Of a DNA stretch of 15,289 nt, positions 1 to 6,295 are shown piece after piece. Made by a program: the position numbers and the translations under genes. The notes beneath the pieces are model-generated. The model did no database searches. It was not told the origin of the DNA and was given only the letters and a program-made list of their open reading frames with translations. The DNA comes from a bacterium (GTDB lineage Bacteria; Patescibacteriota; Minisyncoccia; Phycocordibacterales; UBA918): NCBI GenBank assembly GCA_027487145.1, contig JAIYEC010000056.1, forward strand, positions 1-15,289, given 5' to 3'. Within the stretch, counting starts at the first letter, position 1. Every line of letters begins with the position of its first letter.

Positions 1-21
1 ATCTCTTAAGTAAATAATTGT

Positions 22-270
22 ATGTCGCAAAAGCTTCTTAAATTAACCATAGCTCGCGTCGACGGCCCTGTCTTTGATGGGGAAGTCGTCTCAGTCGTTG
101 TGCCAAGTGTTACAGGAAATCTTGAATTACTCGGCGACCACGAACCACTCATCACGCCACTCAAGCACGGCATTGTCCGCGCTAAGAAGGCAGATGGTTC
201 AGTCGAAACCTTTGATCTTGAACGAGGGACACTTGAGGTTAGTCGCAATCACGCTACAATCCTTATCTAG
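22..270 (+). CDS. atpC: F1Fo ATP synthase epsilon subunit, short form
   Basis: The product is an 82-residue epsilon subunit of the F1 central stalk, which couples gamma rotation to the catalytic head of ATP synthase on the cytoplasmic membrane. The sequence reads as the epsilon N-terminal beta-sandwich: the opening LKLTIARVDGPVFDGEV, then VVVPSVTGNLELLGDHEPLITPL (split here as VVVPSVTGNLEL and LGDHEPLITPL), which is the classic 'G..GILp.H.pl.t.L' region, and a final strand ending in ATILI. Typical family members are about 130-140 aa and carry two C-terminal helices that can inhibit ATP hydrolysis; here the gene stops (TAG) right after the sandwich. A strong terminator follows at once, so it is probably the last gene of an atp operon lying left of the window. 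No Shine-Dalgarno sequence is obvious. Family identity is confident. Confidence 0.93.
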   Translation: MSQKLLKLTIARVDGPVFDGEVVSVVVPSVTGNLELLGDHEPLITPLKHGIVRAKKADGSVETFDLERGTLEVSRNHATILI

Positions 271-298
271 AAAAAGCCACGCACTGCGTGGCTTTTTC
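270..298 (+). terminator. Rho-independent terminator after atpC
   Basis: A 12-bp perfect stem (271-282 with 286-297) has a 3-base ACT loop, an A-run on the 5' side and a T-run on the 3' side. It begins directly at the atpC stop codon. Because both arms carry A/T runs it could work in either direction. Confidence 0.9.
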
Positions 299-348
299 TA
301 TACAAAATGAATGAAGAGGAGTATGCTTAACTACATAATTATAAATAT

Positions 349-1089
349 ATGTCTGAACAAACAACTTCAAGAGTAAATCCATTAGTAATTGCTGCCATTA
401 TCCTCGGTGGAGCATTCATATTATGCGCCGGTATTGCAGGGTATACTGCGTATCAAATTAAAACAGCTGATGATGTGATTGAGGTTACCGGTTCTGCTAA
501 GGTTCCGGTACAGGCTGACTTTGGACGATGGACACTTACTTTGGATACACAAACAGGACTCACCGATCAGCAGGCCGGGTACGCGCGTCTTGAAGGTGCC
601 GCCAACAAAATTAAGGCGTACTTCGAACAGCAAGGTCTTACTTCATTTGAGACACCTTCTCCAATGACAAATCCGGTATTTGTCTATCCTCAAAATGCTG
701 AACCAATCCAAACTGGATACACAGTAACTCGTACCTTTGTCGTGAGTTCAGATGATGTACAAAAATTGACTTCACTTGCAAACAACATCGAACCACTTGT
801 GGGTGATCAGTACACGGTCACTTCAAACGGCATTGAACTTACGTACCAAAAGCTTCAAGAAACTCGGGTAGAACTTTTGAGTGATGCGATTACTGATGCA
901 AAAGCTCGAGCAGAATCGATTGCAAAAGAATCTGGTAAACAAGTTGGGGAACTACGGTCAGCAACCGGTGGAGTAGTACAAGTACTTCCACAGGGTGGGG
1001 TAGAAGTAAGTGACTATGGCACGTATGACACCAGCAATGTAAATAAGGAGGTTATGGTCACTATTCGAGCTACGTTCTCTCTTAAATAA
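349..1089 (+). CDS. Membrane-anchored SIMPL-domain (DUF541) protein
   Basis: This 246-residue protein has one N-terminal membrane segment (about residues 11-36) followed by an extracytoplasmic SIMPL/DUF541 domain (about 43-246). Recognisable family features are the opening VIEVTGSAKVPVQADFG ('i.v.G.g.v...pD.a'), the central GYTVTRTF strand, and the helix LLSDAITDAKARAESIAKESG that closes the domain ahead of the last strands. The family includes E. coli YggE, linked to oxidative stress defence, but the molecular role is not established. The gene sits between the atpC terminator and the tRNA-Ala promoter and appears monocistronic. The ATG at 349 is preceded by AT-rich sequence with a possible CATAAT -10 at 334-339; an AGGAG at 317-321 is too far away to serve it. 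Family call is confident, function is not. Confidence 0.88.
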   Translation: MSEQTTSRVNPLVIAAIILGGAFILCAGIAGYTAYQIKTADDVIEVTGSAKVPVQADFGRWTLTLDTQTGLTDQQAGYARLEGAANKIKAYFEQQGLTSFETPSPMTNPVFVYPQNAEPIQTGYTVTRTFVVSSDDVQKLTSLANNIEPLVGDQYTVTSNGIELTYQKLQETRVELLSDAITDAKARAESIAKESGKQVGELRSATGGVVQVLPQGGVEVSDYGTYDTSNVNKEVMVTIRATFSLK

Positions 1090-1095
1090 GCTTGA

Positions 1096-1123
1096 TTGCT
1101 TAAAAAATCGGGCGTGCTAAAAT
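1096..1123 (+). promoter_or_regulatory. Promoter of tRNA-Ala / structured RNA locus
   Basis: A -35-like TTGCTT (1096-1101) lies 16 bases before TAAAAT (1118-1123), which carries an extended -10 TG at 1115-1116. Transcription would start near 1130, a few bases before the tRNA. Seven bases separate the end of the SIMPL gene and the -35. Confidence 0.65.
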
Positions 1124-1133
1124 CTAGCGCGTC

Positions 1134-1206
1134 GGGCGCTTAGCTCATTTGGTAGAGCGCTTCCATGGCATGGAAGAGGCGAGCGGTTCGAATCCGCTAG
1201 GGTCCA
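1134..1206 (+). tRNA. tRNA-Ala (anticodon GGC)
   Basis: A full cloverleaf can be drawn: acceptor 1134-1140/1199-1205, D stem GCTC/GAGC (1143-1146/1155-1158), anticodon stem CTTCC/GGAAG (1160-1164/1172-1176) with loop ATGGCAT, giving anticodon GGC at 1167-1169, and T stem AGCGG/CCGCT with loop TTCGAAT. The alanine identity pair G3:U70 is present (G1136 with T1203) and the discriminator is A1206. The encoded 3' end reads ACCG, so CCA must be added after transcription. One oddity is a G:G mismatch at acceptor position 5:68 (G1138/G1201). Confidence 0.95.
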
Positions 1207-1212
1207 CCGGGA

Positions 1213-1257
1213 TAAATCAATAAGCCCTTCACAATTCGTGGAGGGCTTATTGATTTA
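1213..1257 (+). other. 20-bp hairpin just downstream of tRNA-Ala
   Basis: Bases 1213-1232 pair with 1238-1257 around a 5-base AATTC loop. All pairs are Watson-Crick except T1229 with G1241, a G:U wobble if the + strand is the RNA but an A:C mismatch on the other strand, which favours + strand transcription. No T-run follows, so it is not a standard intrinsic terminator. It could protect or delimit the tRNA 3' trailer, or be the first domain of the structured RNA that follows. Confidence 0.7.
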
Positions 1258-1555
1258 GCAAGCAAACTGCTTTGCTTGCGTATCACGGTGGAAGGCGCAA
1301 GTATGTTTCTAGCTCATTCATAGAGCTAGAAACAACTGAGCCGGGGTCGCAAGTACTTAGTGCTCACAGGTAGCGAAAGCTACCGAGAACACTTAGTAAC
1401 TTGTGACCACATCGTGTAAGCCGGAGACATGTCGCTCTGCGACAGTCGAGGCGGGTGAGAAATGGGATGGGACCCATTTCGCAAGACCTTGCCAGCTATT
1501 TTTGTGAGTAAAACGAGACAAAATAGCGACAAGGTGTACAGAATCTGTAAGATTC
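1258..1555 (+). ncRNA. Candidate structured noncoding RNA of unknown class
   Basis: Successive hairpins fill this gene-free stretch: 1258-1266/1271-1279 (9 bp, loop CTGC); 1305-1315/1323-1333 (11 bp, 7-base loop); a 64-base compound hairpin 1345-1408 with helices 1345-1354/1399-1408 and 1355-1362/1390-1397, a CTC/GAG helix, and a terminal GGTAGC/GCTACC stem capped by GAAA; 1426-1447 (TGTCGC/GCGACA core); 1459-1466/1473-1480 (8 bp); ACCTTG/CAAGGT (1486-1491/1530-1535) enclosing GCTATTTT/AAAATAGC; and GAATC/GATTC (1541-1545/1551-1555). The GNRA tetraloop and the G1349:T1404 wobble favour the + strand. No convincing reading frame lies inside. I do not see the hallmarks of tmRNA, RNase P RNA, SRP RNA, 6S RNA or group I/II introns. 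It probably shares the tRNA promoter. The boundaries and class are uncertain. Confidence 0.5.
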
Positions 1556-1580
1556 GAGAACACTTAATGATTTATGAATA

Positions 1581-2249
1581 CTATGTTTTTGAAAGAGCGT
1601 CTTTAAGAAAATCGACTCCCTCACTATGGATAATGTGTCCAAAATTTGAGTAAAATCGCAACGTAACATCAGCACCGTGATCGCTTAAGTACTCAGCTGT
1701 TTTACTAACGCGGAGCTTTGGAATGTGAAAATCTTCTTGATCACAACCAATATAAATAGGAGTGTGACCCAGAGAGCCAGCTATTTGCTGGTTGACTTCT
1801 CTATCTTCTCCAATGAAACCTCCACTGTAAATTGCTACTGCAAGATAAATCTTAGGATAGTGTTTGACGTATTCAGATACTAAACAGGCTCCTTGAGAGA
1901 AGCCGGCAAGAGCAATTTGTTCGGCTGAGATTTTAAACTCGCTGTCCAAAAACGATATGAGTGTAGATATGCGTTCAATTGATGAATTTAAGTTTGGTTG
2001 ATTGACATCTTGTAGCTCTGTAAACGGCCTAGGATACCAGGTATTGTCTGCAGCTTGAGGCGCCAACACGAGCACATCATCCTGTATGTTAAGATACGGT
2101 GTAATGCTCAATATATCTACGGCGGTTGCACCTCGACCGTGAAGTAATAGTAGTGCTTTAGTTGGATTTACTAAGTTACCAGAAAACAATACCTTTTCAT
2201 TGCCGTGTGGTAATTTTGAGCTCGGAACTTCGATGTTATTTTTTGTCAC
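1581..2249 (-). CDS. Alpha/beta hydrolase, phospholipase/carboxylesterase family (MhqD-like)
   Basis: This is a 222-residue cytoplasmic serine hydrolase of the small carboxylesterase family. The oxyanion-hole motif LLLHGRGA (34-41) and the nucleophile elbow GFSQG (Ser118) are clear; by family alignment the acid is Asp173 in QEDFHIP and the base is His205 in FGHIIH. Length matches the family, about 200-225 aa. It starts with GTG at 2249 and overlaps the end of the upstream dioxygenase gene by 14 bases, so the two are translationally coupled; no internal Met offers another start. In Bacillus subtilis the same pairing of hydrolase and dioxygenase (MhqD with MhqO/MhqA-type proteins) responds to methylhydroquinone and other quinones. 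The substrate is unknown; a role in quinone or aromatic ester detoxification is inferred from context. Confidence 0.9.
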   Translation of the reverse strand: MTKNNIEVPSSKLPHGNEKVLFSGNLVNPTKALLLLHGRGATAVDILSITPYLNIQDDVLVLAPQAADNTWYPRPFTELQDVNQPNLNSSIERISTLISFLDSEFKISAEQIALAGFSQGACLVSEYVKHYPKIYLAVAIYSGGFIGEDREVNQQIAGSLGHTPIYIGCDQEDFHIPKLRVSKTAEYLSDHGADVTLRFYSNFGHIIHSEGVDFLKDALSKT

Positions 2250-3183
2250 GGGGTAAAGTAAGTGGAATTAAGTGCGCTTCAATTGTTTTGCGGTGCGGTT
2301 CGTATTGGGGCGGAAGTACAAGATTTTCTCCAAGTTCAGAGGCTGATTCGTCTACAGTAAATCCTATATCATCTGTTGCAATTTCAAACAGGATTGAGGC
2401 TGGAGTCATAAAATATACTGAATGGAAATACTTGCGGTCTATGAAACCTGTAGTATTAACACCGAGGTCTTGTACTTGTTTTTCTAATAGCATAAGTTCA
2501 TGATCGGTCTCTGCTTGAAAAGCGATGTGATGAATAGAACCAGCCCCTTGGCGAGCTTGGGGAACAAGAGGAACTTGTTTGGTAGCAAGAAATTTACCTG
2601 GCCACGAACTTGCTTCATAGCGAGTCGCTCCATCTTTAATTGAGACTTCGGTGTAACCAAGTCCTTCCGTTAAAATAGGTTCAATTGAGATACTGTCAGG
2701 TACATGAAGAAGTACACCATAGAAACCCTGTAAGCTGTATTCTTGGGGAATTGGACCATCTTTCCAATGCTCCACAACATTGTGTACCGGTGATTCTACC
2801 AGCCCGATTACGAGCCCGTCAGGATCTTTAATCATGAGGCAAGACTCACCGAAAGGAAGGCGTTTTTCCTCGCAGACTACTTGATATGAAGTCGCTCGTT
2901 CTTTCCAAAATGTAAGAGAGTTTTGTGGAACGGCATAGTAAATACTGTTAACTTCACCACTGCCATGAGTACCATCAGGGATACCTGCCCAATAGAAAAA
3001 AGTGAGTGCGGTGCCGGGAGTACCAATAGCATCACCGTAGTAAAGGTGATATGCGCTTGGATCATCAAAGTTTACGGTTCTTTTTATAAAGCGCTGCCCT
3101 AGAAAGCCTTCATAAAAATCAAGATTTGCTTGTGGATCACTCGTAATAGCGGTGATGTGATGAAGACCCTTCGTTTTTGTCAT
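2236..3183 (-). CDS. Ring-cleaving dioxygenase / glyoxalase-fold protein (MhqO-like)
   Basis: The 315-residue protein consists of two vicinal-oxygen-chelate halves (about 1-145 and 150-315), the PcpA/MhqO type that cleaves hydroquinones with Fe(II). Expected metal ligands are visible: His8 or His9 in GLHHITA, His218 in GSIHHIAF, and Glu267 in ILFEIATD. The His218-Glu267 spacing of 49 equals that of the His227/Glu276 ligands I recall for PcpA. The DRKYFHSVYF block (249-258) precedes the last ligand as in the family. It is the first gene of an operon with the hydrolase. ATG 3183 follows a -10 TACAAT by six bases, implying a leaderless mRNA. Aromatic ring cleavage would be unusual in a reduced CPR-type genome, so horizontal acquisition is possible; detoxification of quinones is an inference. 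Confidence 0.9.
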   Translation of the reverse strand: MTKTKGLHHITAITSDPQANLDFYEGFLGQRFIKRTVNFDDPSAYHLYYGDAIGTPGTALTFFYWAGIPDGTHGSGEVNSIYYAVPQNSLTFWKERATSYQVVCEEKRLPFGESCLMIKDPDGLVIGLVESPVHNVVEHWKDGPIPQEYSLQGFYGVLLHVPDSISIEPILTEGLGYTEVSIKDGATRYEASSWPGKFLATKQVPLVPQARQGAGSIHHIAFQAETDHELMLLEKQVQDLGVNTTGFIDRKYFHSVYFMTPASILFEIATDDIGFTVDESASELGENLVLPPQYEPHRKTIEAHLIPLTLPRDKK

Positions 3184-3189
3184 ATGCAG

Positions 3190-3218
3190 ATTGTATTAGA
3201 GTTGTCATGTCAAGGCAA
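3190..3218 (-). promoter_or_regulatory. Promoter of the dioxygenase-hydrolase operon
   Basis: On the minus strand TTGCCT (3218-3213), 17 bases, TACAAT (3195-3190), then six bases to the ATG at 3183. The imperfect palindrome TTGTCATGTCAA (3202-3213, plus-strand orientation, 10 of 12 positions symmetric) lies between the boxes and could be a repressor site; that is a guess. A TTGACA also occurs (3214-3209) but its spacing of 13 is poor. Confidence 0.6.
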
Positions 3219-3267
3219 TCAAAATCATACTTTTTTAAAGTCATTTCTACGATTTTATCTGAATTTT

Positions 3268-3276
3268 TGCTATACT
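3268..3276 (+). promoter_or_regulatory. Extended -10 promoter directly before the metal ATPase
   Basis: TGC followed by TATACT (3271-3276) stands six bases before the ATG at 3283, so transcription should start at or next to the start codon. No convincing -35 is seen, as is usual for extended -10 promoters. Confidence 0.65.
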
Positions 3277-3282
3277 GACACC

Positions 3283-5268
3283 ATGAATAGTAAAGATATC
3301 CCTCAAGACGTGGACAACACCCCAAAAACAACCTTAGAAAACTCACCCAAATCTATCGCAGAACGAATCTATGAAGAAATAGATGAAGAGCGTAAAGAAG
3401 TAAAACGAGACGCTGTCTTAACAGTTGTTACGTTTCTTGGGTTGATTTCTGGAGTCATATTTGAGTTTACCGATACTCCAGTGTTGTATCAGAACATAGC
3501 ATTTGCAATCGCATACCTGGCTGGTGGTATTCCAGCCGCTATCGGCGCTTTTGAGGAACTTCTTAAGAAAAAGCTTGATATCGACTTGCTTATGGTGCTG
3601 GCTGCTCTCGCCGCAGCTGGTGTTGGTGAAGTACGGGATGGAGCCATTCTCCTCTTCCTCTTTAGTCTTGCCGGCACCCTTGAAGGCTATGCGATGGGAA
3701 GCACAAAACGTGCTGTTGCGTCACTCATGAAGCTTCGTCCAGACGAAGCCAATGTACTTAATGCTGATGGCACAACTACCAGAGTCCAGGTAGAGCAACT
3801 AACACTTGGCCAAAAAGTAATTGTTCGTCCAGGTGAACGACTGCCAATTGATGGTGTAATTGAAGTTGGTGAAGGAGCGATTGATCAGTCGTCTGTCACC
3901 GGTGAATCTGTACCGGTTGATAAAATGCCTGGTGACCTTGTCTTTGCTGGAACGGTAAATCAAAACGTCGTACTAACGGTGCGAGTCACTAAGACCGCCG
4001 AGCAATCAACTATTGCTCGCATGATTAAGCTGGTAACTGAAGCGAGAGAAGCGCGGTCGCCAAGTGAGCAATTTAGCGATTGGTTTGGTGAGAAATACAC
4101 GTACGTAGTTCTTTTTGGTAGCATTGCAGCACTTGGTATCTTCCTCCTTACCGATATGCCAACTGATATGGCTTTGTACAAAGCAGCGACACTGCTTGTA
4201 GTAGCTAGTCCATGTGCAATTGTGATTAGTGTTCCAGCAGCTGTGCTCTCAGCCATTGCTGCTGCGGCACGTGGAGGAGTCCTCTTTAAGGGTGGGGCAG
4301 CGCTTGAGCAATTTGGATCAGTTGATATTGTGGCCTTTGATAAAACCGGGACACTCACACACGGAAATATGACAGTGACCAACGTGGTTACATTATCGTC
4401 AGTCTCAGAGTCACGAGTACTTGAAATTGCTGCTACCCTTGAAGCGTACTCAGAACACCCAATTGCAGCTAGTATCCGCACGTACGCCACAGAAAAAGGC
4501 GTAAAAAGCCTCGAGGCTACCGGCGTTGCTTCGGTAACAGGTAAGGGAATTGTAGCTACTATCGATGGTGTTGAATATTTCGTTGGAAACCGCAAACTAC
4601 TCTCTGACAAACAAGTTCAATTACTTGCTGATGATGAAAACGCCCTCTCTGCACTTGAAGACGAAGGCAAAACGTCAGTAGTAGTTGCGACTAAAGGTGA
4701 ACTTATCGGCATTATTGCGGTCGCAGATACCCTCCGTGAGTCAGCGCTTGATATGCTTGGTACACTTCGAAAACAAGGAGTGAAGCGCTTTGTTGTGTTA
4801 ACCGGTGATTCAGAACGCGTAGCACACTCGATTGGTCTGAAGCTTGGGCTTTCATTAGATGAAGTAGAGCACGACCTCTTGCCCGAAGATAAGGTGAACT
4901 TCATTCAAGCACTGCGGAAGCATGGGACCGTTGCCTTCATTGGTGATGGTGTGAACGATGCGGCTGCTCTTGCGACTGCCGATGTTGGGGTTGCGATGGG
5001 TGTAGGTGGTAGTGATGTTGCACTTGAAGCGGCTGATGTCGCCCTCTTGTCTGATGATTTAAACCGACTTGCCTATACCCACAAACTTTCAAAGCGAGCA
5101 AATGCAATCATCAGGCAAAACCTGGTGTTTGCGGTAGGAATCATGGGTATCATGGTAGTGACAACTGTTTTCTGGAATCTACCACTACCACTTGGTGTTA
5201 TCGGGCATGAAGGAGGAACGTTGCTTGTAGTAGCCAATGGTCTTCGACTGCTGTTCATGACGAGCTAA
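3283..5268 (+). CDS. P1B-4-type heavy-metal-translocating P-type ATPase
   Basis: This 661-residue membrane pump uses ATP to export a transition metal, probably Co2+, Zn2+, Ni2+ or Fe2+. In order: a charged cytoplasmic N-terminus with no HMA or Cys-rich metal-binding domain, membrane helices from about 44, actuator motif TGES (206-209), the transmembrane metal motif SPC (309-311), phosphorylation site DKTGT (Asp353), the nucleotide-domain SEHP (390-393), hinge GDGVND (554-559), and a C-terminal HEGGT (642-646). SPC with HEGGT and no N-terminal metal domain defines subgroup P1B-4 (CzcP/CoaT/CtpD-like). The frame is open upstream to 3130, but 3283 is preferred because a -10 box sits immediately before it and residues upstream read like noncoding sequence. 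An MgtE-type gene follows after 32 bases, probably in the same operon. Confidence 0.95.
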   Translation: MNSKDIPQDVDNTPKTTLENSPKSIAERIYEEIDEERKEVKRDAVLTVVTFLGLISGVIFEFTDTPVLYQNIAFAIAYLAGGIPAAIGAFEELLKKKLDIDLLMVLAALAAAGVGEVRDGAILLFLFSLAGTLEGYAMGSTKRAVASLMKLRPDEANVLNADGTTTRVQVEQLTLGQKVIVRPGERLPIDGVIEVGEGAIDQSSVTGESVPVDKMPGDLVFAGTVNQNVVLTVRVTKTAEQSTIARMIKLVTEAREARSPSEQFSDWFGEKYTYVVLFGSIAALGIFLLTDMPTDMALYKAATLLVVASPCAIVISVPAAVLSAIAAAARGGVLFKGGAALEQFGSVDIVAFDKTGTLTHGNMTVTNVVTLSSVSESRVLEIAATLEAYSEHPIAASIRTYATEKGVKSLEATGVASVTGKGIVATIDGVEYFVGNRKLLSDKQVQLLADDENALSALEDEGKTSVVVATKGELIGIIAVADTLRESALDMLGTLRKQGVKRFVVLTGDSERVAHSIGLKLGLSLDEVEHDLLPEDKVNFIQALRKHGTVAFIGDGVNDAAALATADVGVAMGVGGSDVALEAADVALLSDDLNRLAYTHKLSKRANAIIRQNLVFAVGIMGIMVVTTVFWNLPLPLGVIGHEGGTLLVVANGLRLLFMTS

Positions 5269-5300
5269 CCACTAGTTACTCCTAACTTTCGTACCTATAC

Positions 5301-6269
5301 ATGCCTAAAGATATTCTCACCTCATATGCTGGAGCTCTGGCGATTGATGCTGTACCCACCTGTAACGCTAGCGATACAGCTGAAGTAGTACAGGCCTACG
5401 TCCAAAATAACGCGCACTCTTTCGTCTCTATAGACTATATCTACGTCTTAGAAGACCATAAACCAGTGGGGGTATTCTCAATGCATGAATTGCTGTCAGA
5501 AAAGAAATCAACTCTCGTTCAGACATTCATGACAGCGCCAGTTGCGCATGTACATGTACGAACCGATAAAGGACATGTTGCTGAGCTGGCATTAGCTGAA
5601 AGTATTAAGGCTGTGCCAGTGGTGGATGATATGGGACGGTTTATGGGTATTATACCTGCGGATGTAATTCTTCAGATTCTAAGCGAAGAACACTCCAATT
5701 ATCTGTATAAGATAGTGGGTATCAATAAACAGCGAGACAAAAAGTTTATTGAACTTTCATTCTTCGAGCAAGTAAAAACGAGAATCCCGTGGCTCATTCT
5801 TGGATTGTTCGGTGGCCTCATTGGAGCCGTAATCGTTCGGTACTTTGAAGAGTCATTAAGTGAACAACTGTTTGTAGCGGCTTTTATTCCAGCGATTGTC
5901 TATATTTCAGATGCGGTAGGGAATCAAACTGAGATGTTGGTGGTACGGGCGCTTGGACGAGATAAGGATTTTTCAATCATGCACTATCTCGCCCGAGAGC
6001 TCTCAGTTGGTTTTGTGATTAGTGCCATACTCGCATTCTTGATTCTCGGTCTTTCCTACGTCTGGCTTCACAATGTGACGATGAGCGTTACGTTAGCCAT
6101 TGCGATTGTAGCTACGACGCTCTTTAGTATTGTCTTTACTGTCATTTTGCCGTGGCTTTTGAAGCGGATTGGTTTTGATCCAGCCGTTGCAAGCGGACCT
6201 TTAGCAACCGTTATTTGTGACGTCTCGAGTGTGACTATCTATCTTCTTGTCGCAACTGCGTTACTATAA
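5301..6269 (+). CDS. MgtE-family divalent cation transporter lacking the N-domain
   Basis: The 322-residue protein has a CBS pair (about 15-70 and 75-130), a connecting helix (about 145-160), and five predicted membrane segments (about 163-322) of the MgtE Mg2+ channel/transporter family. Family marks in the pore part are PAIVYISDAVGNQTEMLVVRALGR (198-204 and 205-220), a divergent form of the usual 'P...GN.G.Q....vR.l' block, and GFDPAVASGP (291-300) with the Asp293 expected at the Mg2+ site, followed by TVICD. Usual MgtE proteins are about 450 aa with an N-terminal superhelical domain that senses Mg2+ with the CBS pair; that domain is absent here, with no sign of truncation damage. It follows the P1B-4 ATPase by 32 bases, suggesting a metal-homeostasis pair. 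Mg2+ versus Co2+ or other specificity cannot be read from the sequence. Confidence 0.87.
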   Translation: MPKDILTSYAGALAIDAVPTCNASDTAEVVQAYVQNNAHSFVSIDYIYVLEDHKPVGVFSMHELLSEKKSTLVQTFMTAPVAHVHVRTDKGHVAELALAESIKAVPVVDDMGRFMGIIPADVILQILSEEHSNYLYKIVGINKQRDKKFIELSFFEQVKTRIPWLILGLFGGLIGAVIVRYFEESLSEQLFVAAFIPAIVYISDAVGNQTEMLVVRALGRDKDFSIMHYLARELSVGFVISAILAFLILGLSYVWLHNVTMSVTLAIAIVATTLFSIVFTVILPWLLKRIGFDPAVASGPLATVICDVSSVTIYLLVATALL

Positions 6270-6295
6270 AAAAGCGCCTTTAGGCGCTTTTTTTA
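6268..6295. terminator. Shared bidirectional terminator overlapping two stop codons
   Basis: An 11-bp stem (6268-6278 with 6283-6293; GCGCC/GGCGC core) with a TTTA loop is flanked by A- and T-runs on both sides. It overlaps the TAA of the MgtE-like gene (6267-6269) and the TAA of the convergent HAD gene (6293-6295), so one hairpin ends both transcripts. Confidence 0.88.

Noticed and set aside
1..21. End of an upstream atpD gene
   Set aside because: Expected from gene order, but 21 bases with several stops do not allow a supported call.
307..330. Tiny frame MNEEEYA and an AGGAG before ATG 323
   Set aside because: Seven codons only, and the AGGAG is one base from ATG 323 and 27 bases from the real start at 349, so it is not a usable ribosome site.
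1134..1260. Integration (att) site at the tRNA-Ala 3' end
   Set aside because: No duplicate of the tRNA 3' end and no integrase gene are found in the window.
1305..1333. GAGCTAGAAA resembling a Cas9 guide-RNA scaffold
   Set aside because: It is just the arm of a perfect 11-bp hairpin; there is no repeat array, no cas gene and no tracrRNA pairing partner.
1462..1653. 63-codon + strand reading frame
   Set aside because: It lies across the hairpin region and the 3' end of the hydrolase gene and has no protein-like features.
3130..3282. Open frame extending the P-type ATPase 51 codons upstream
   Set aside because: It overlaps the dioxygenase start and its promoter, reads unlike a transporter N-terminus, and the -10 at 3271-3276 lies inside it.
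3960..4610. 216-codon minus-strand frame inside the ATPase gene
   Set aside because: A Ser/Thr/Ala-rich shadow of the strong P-type ATPase frame, without domains or promoter.
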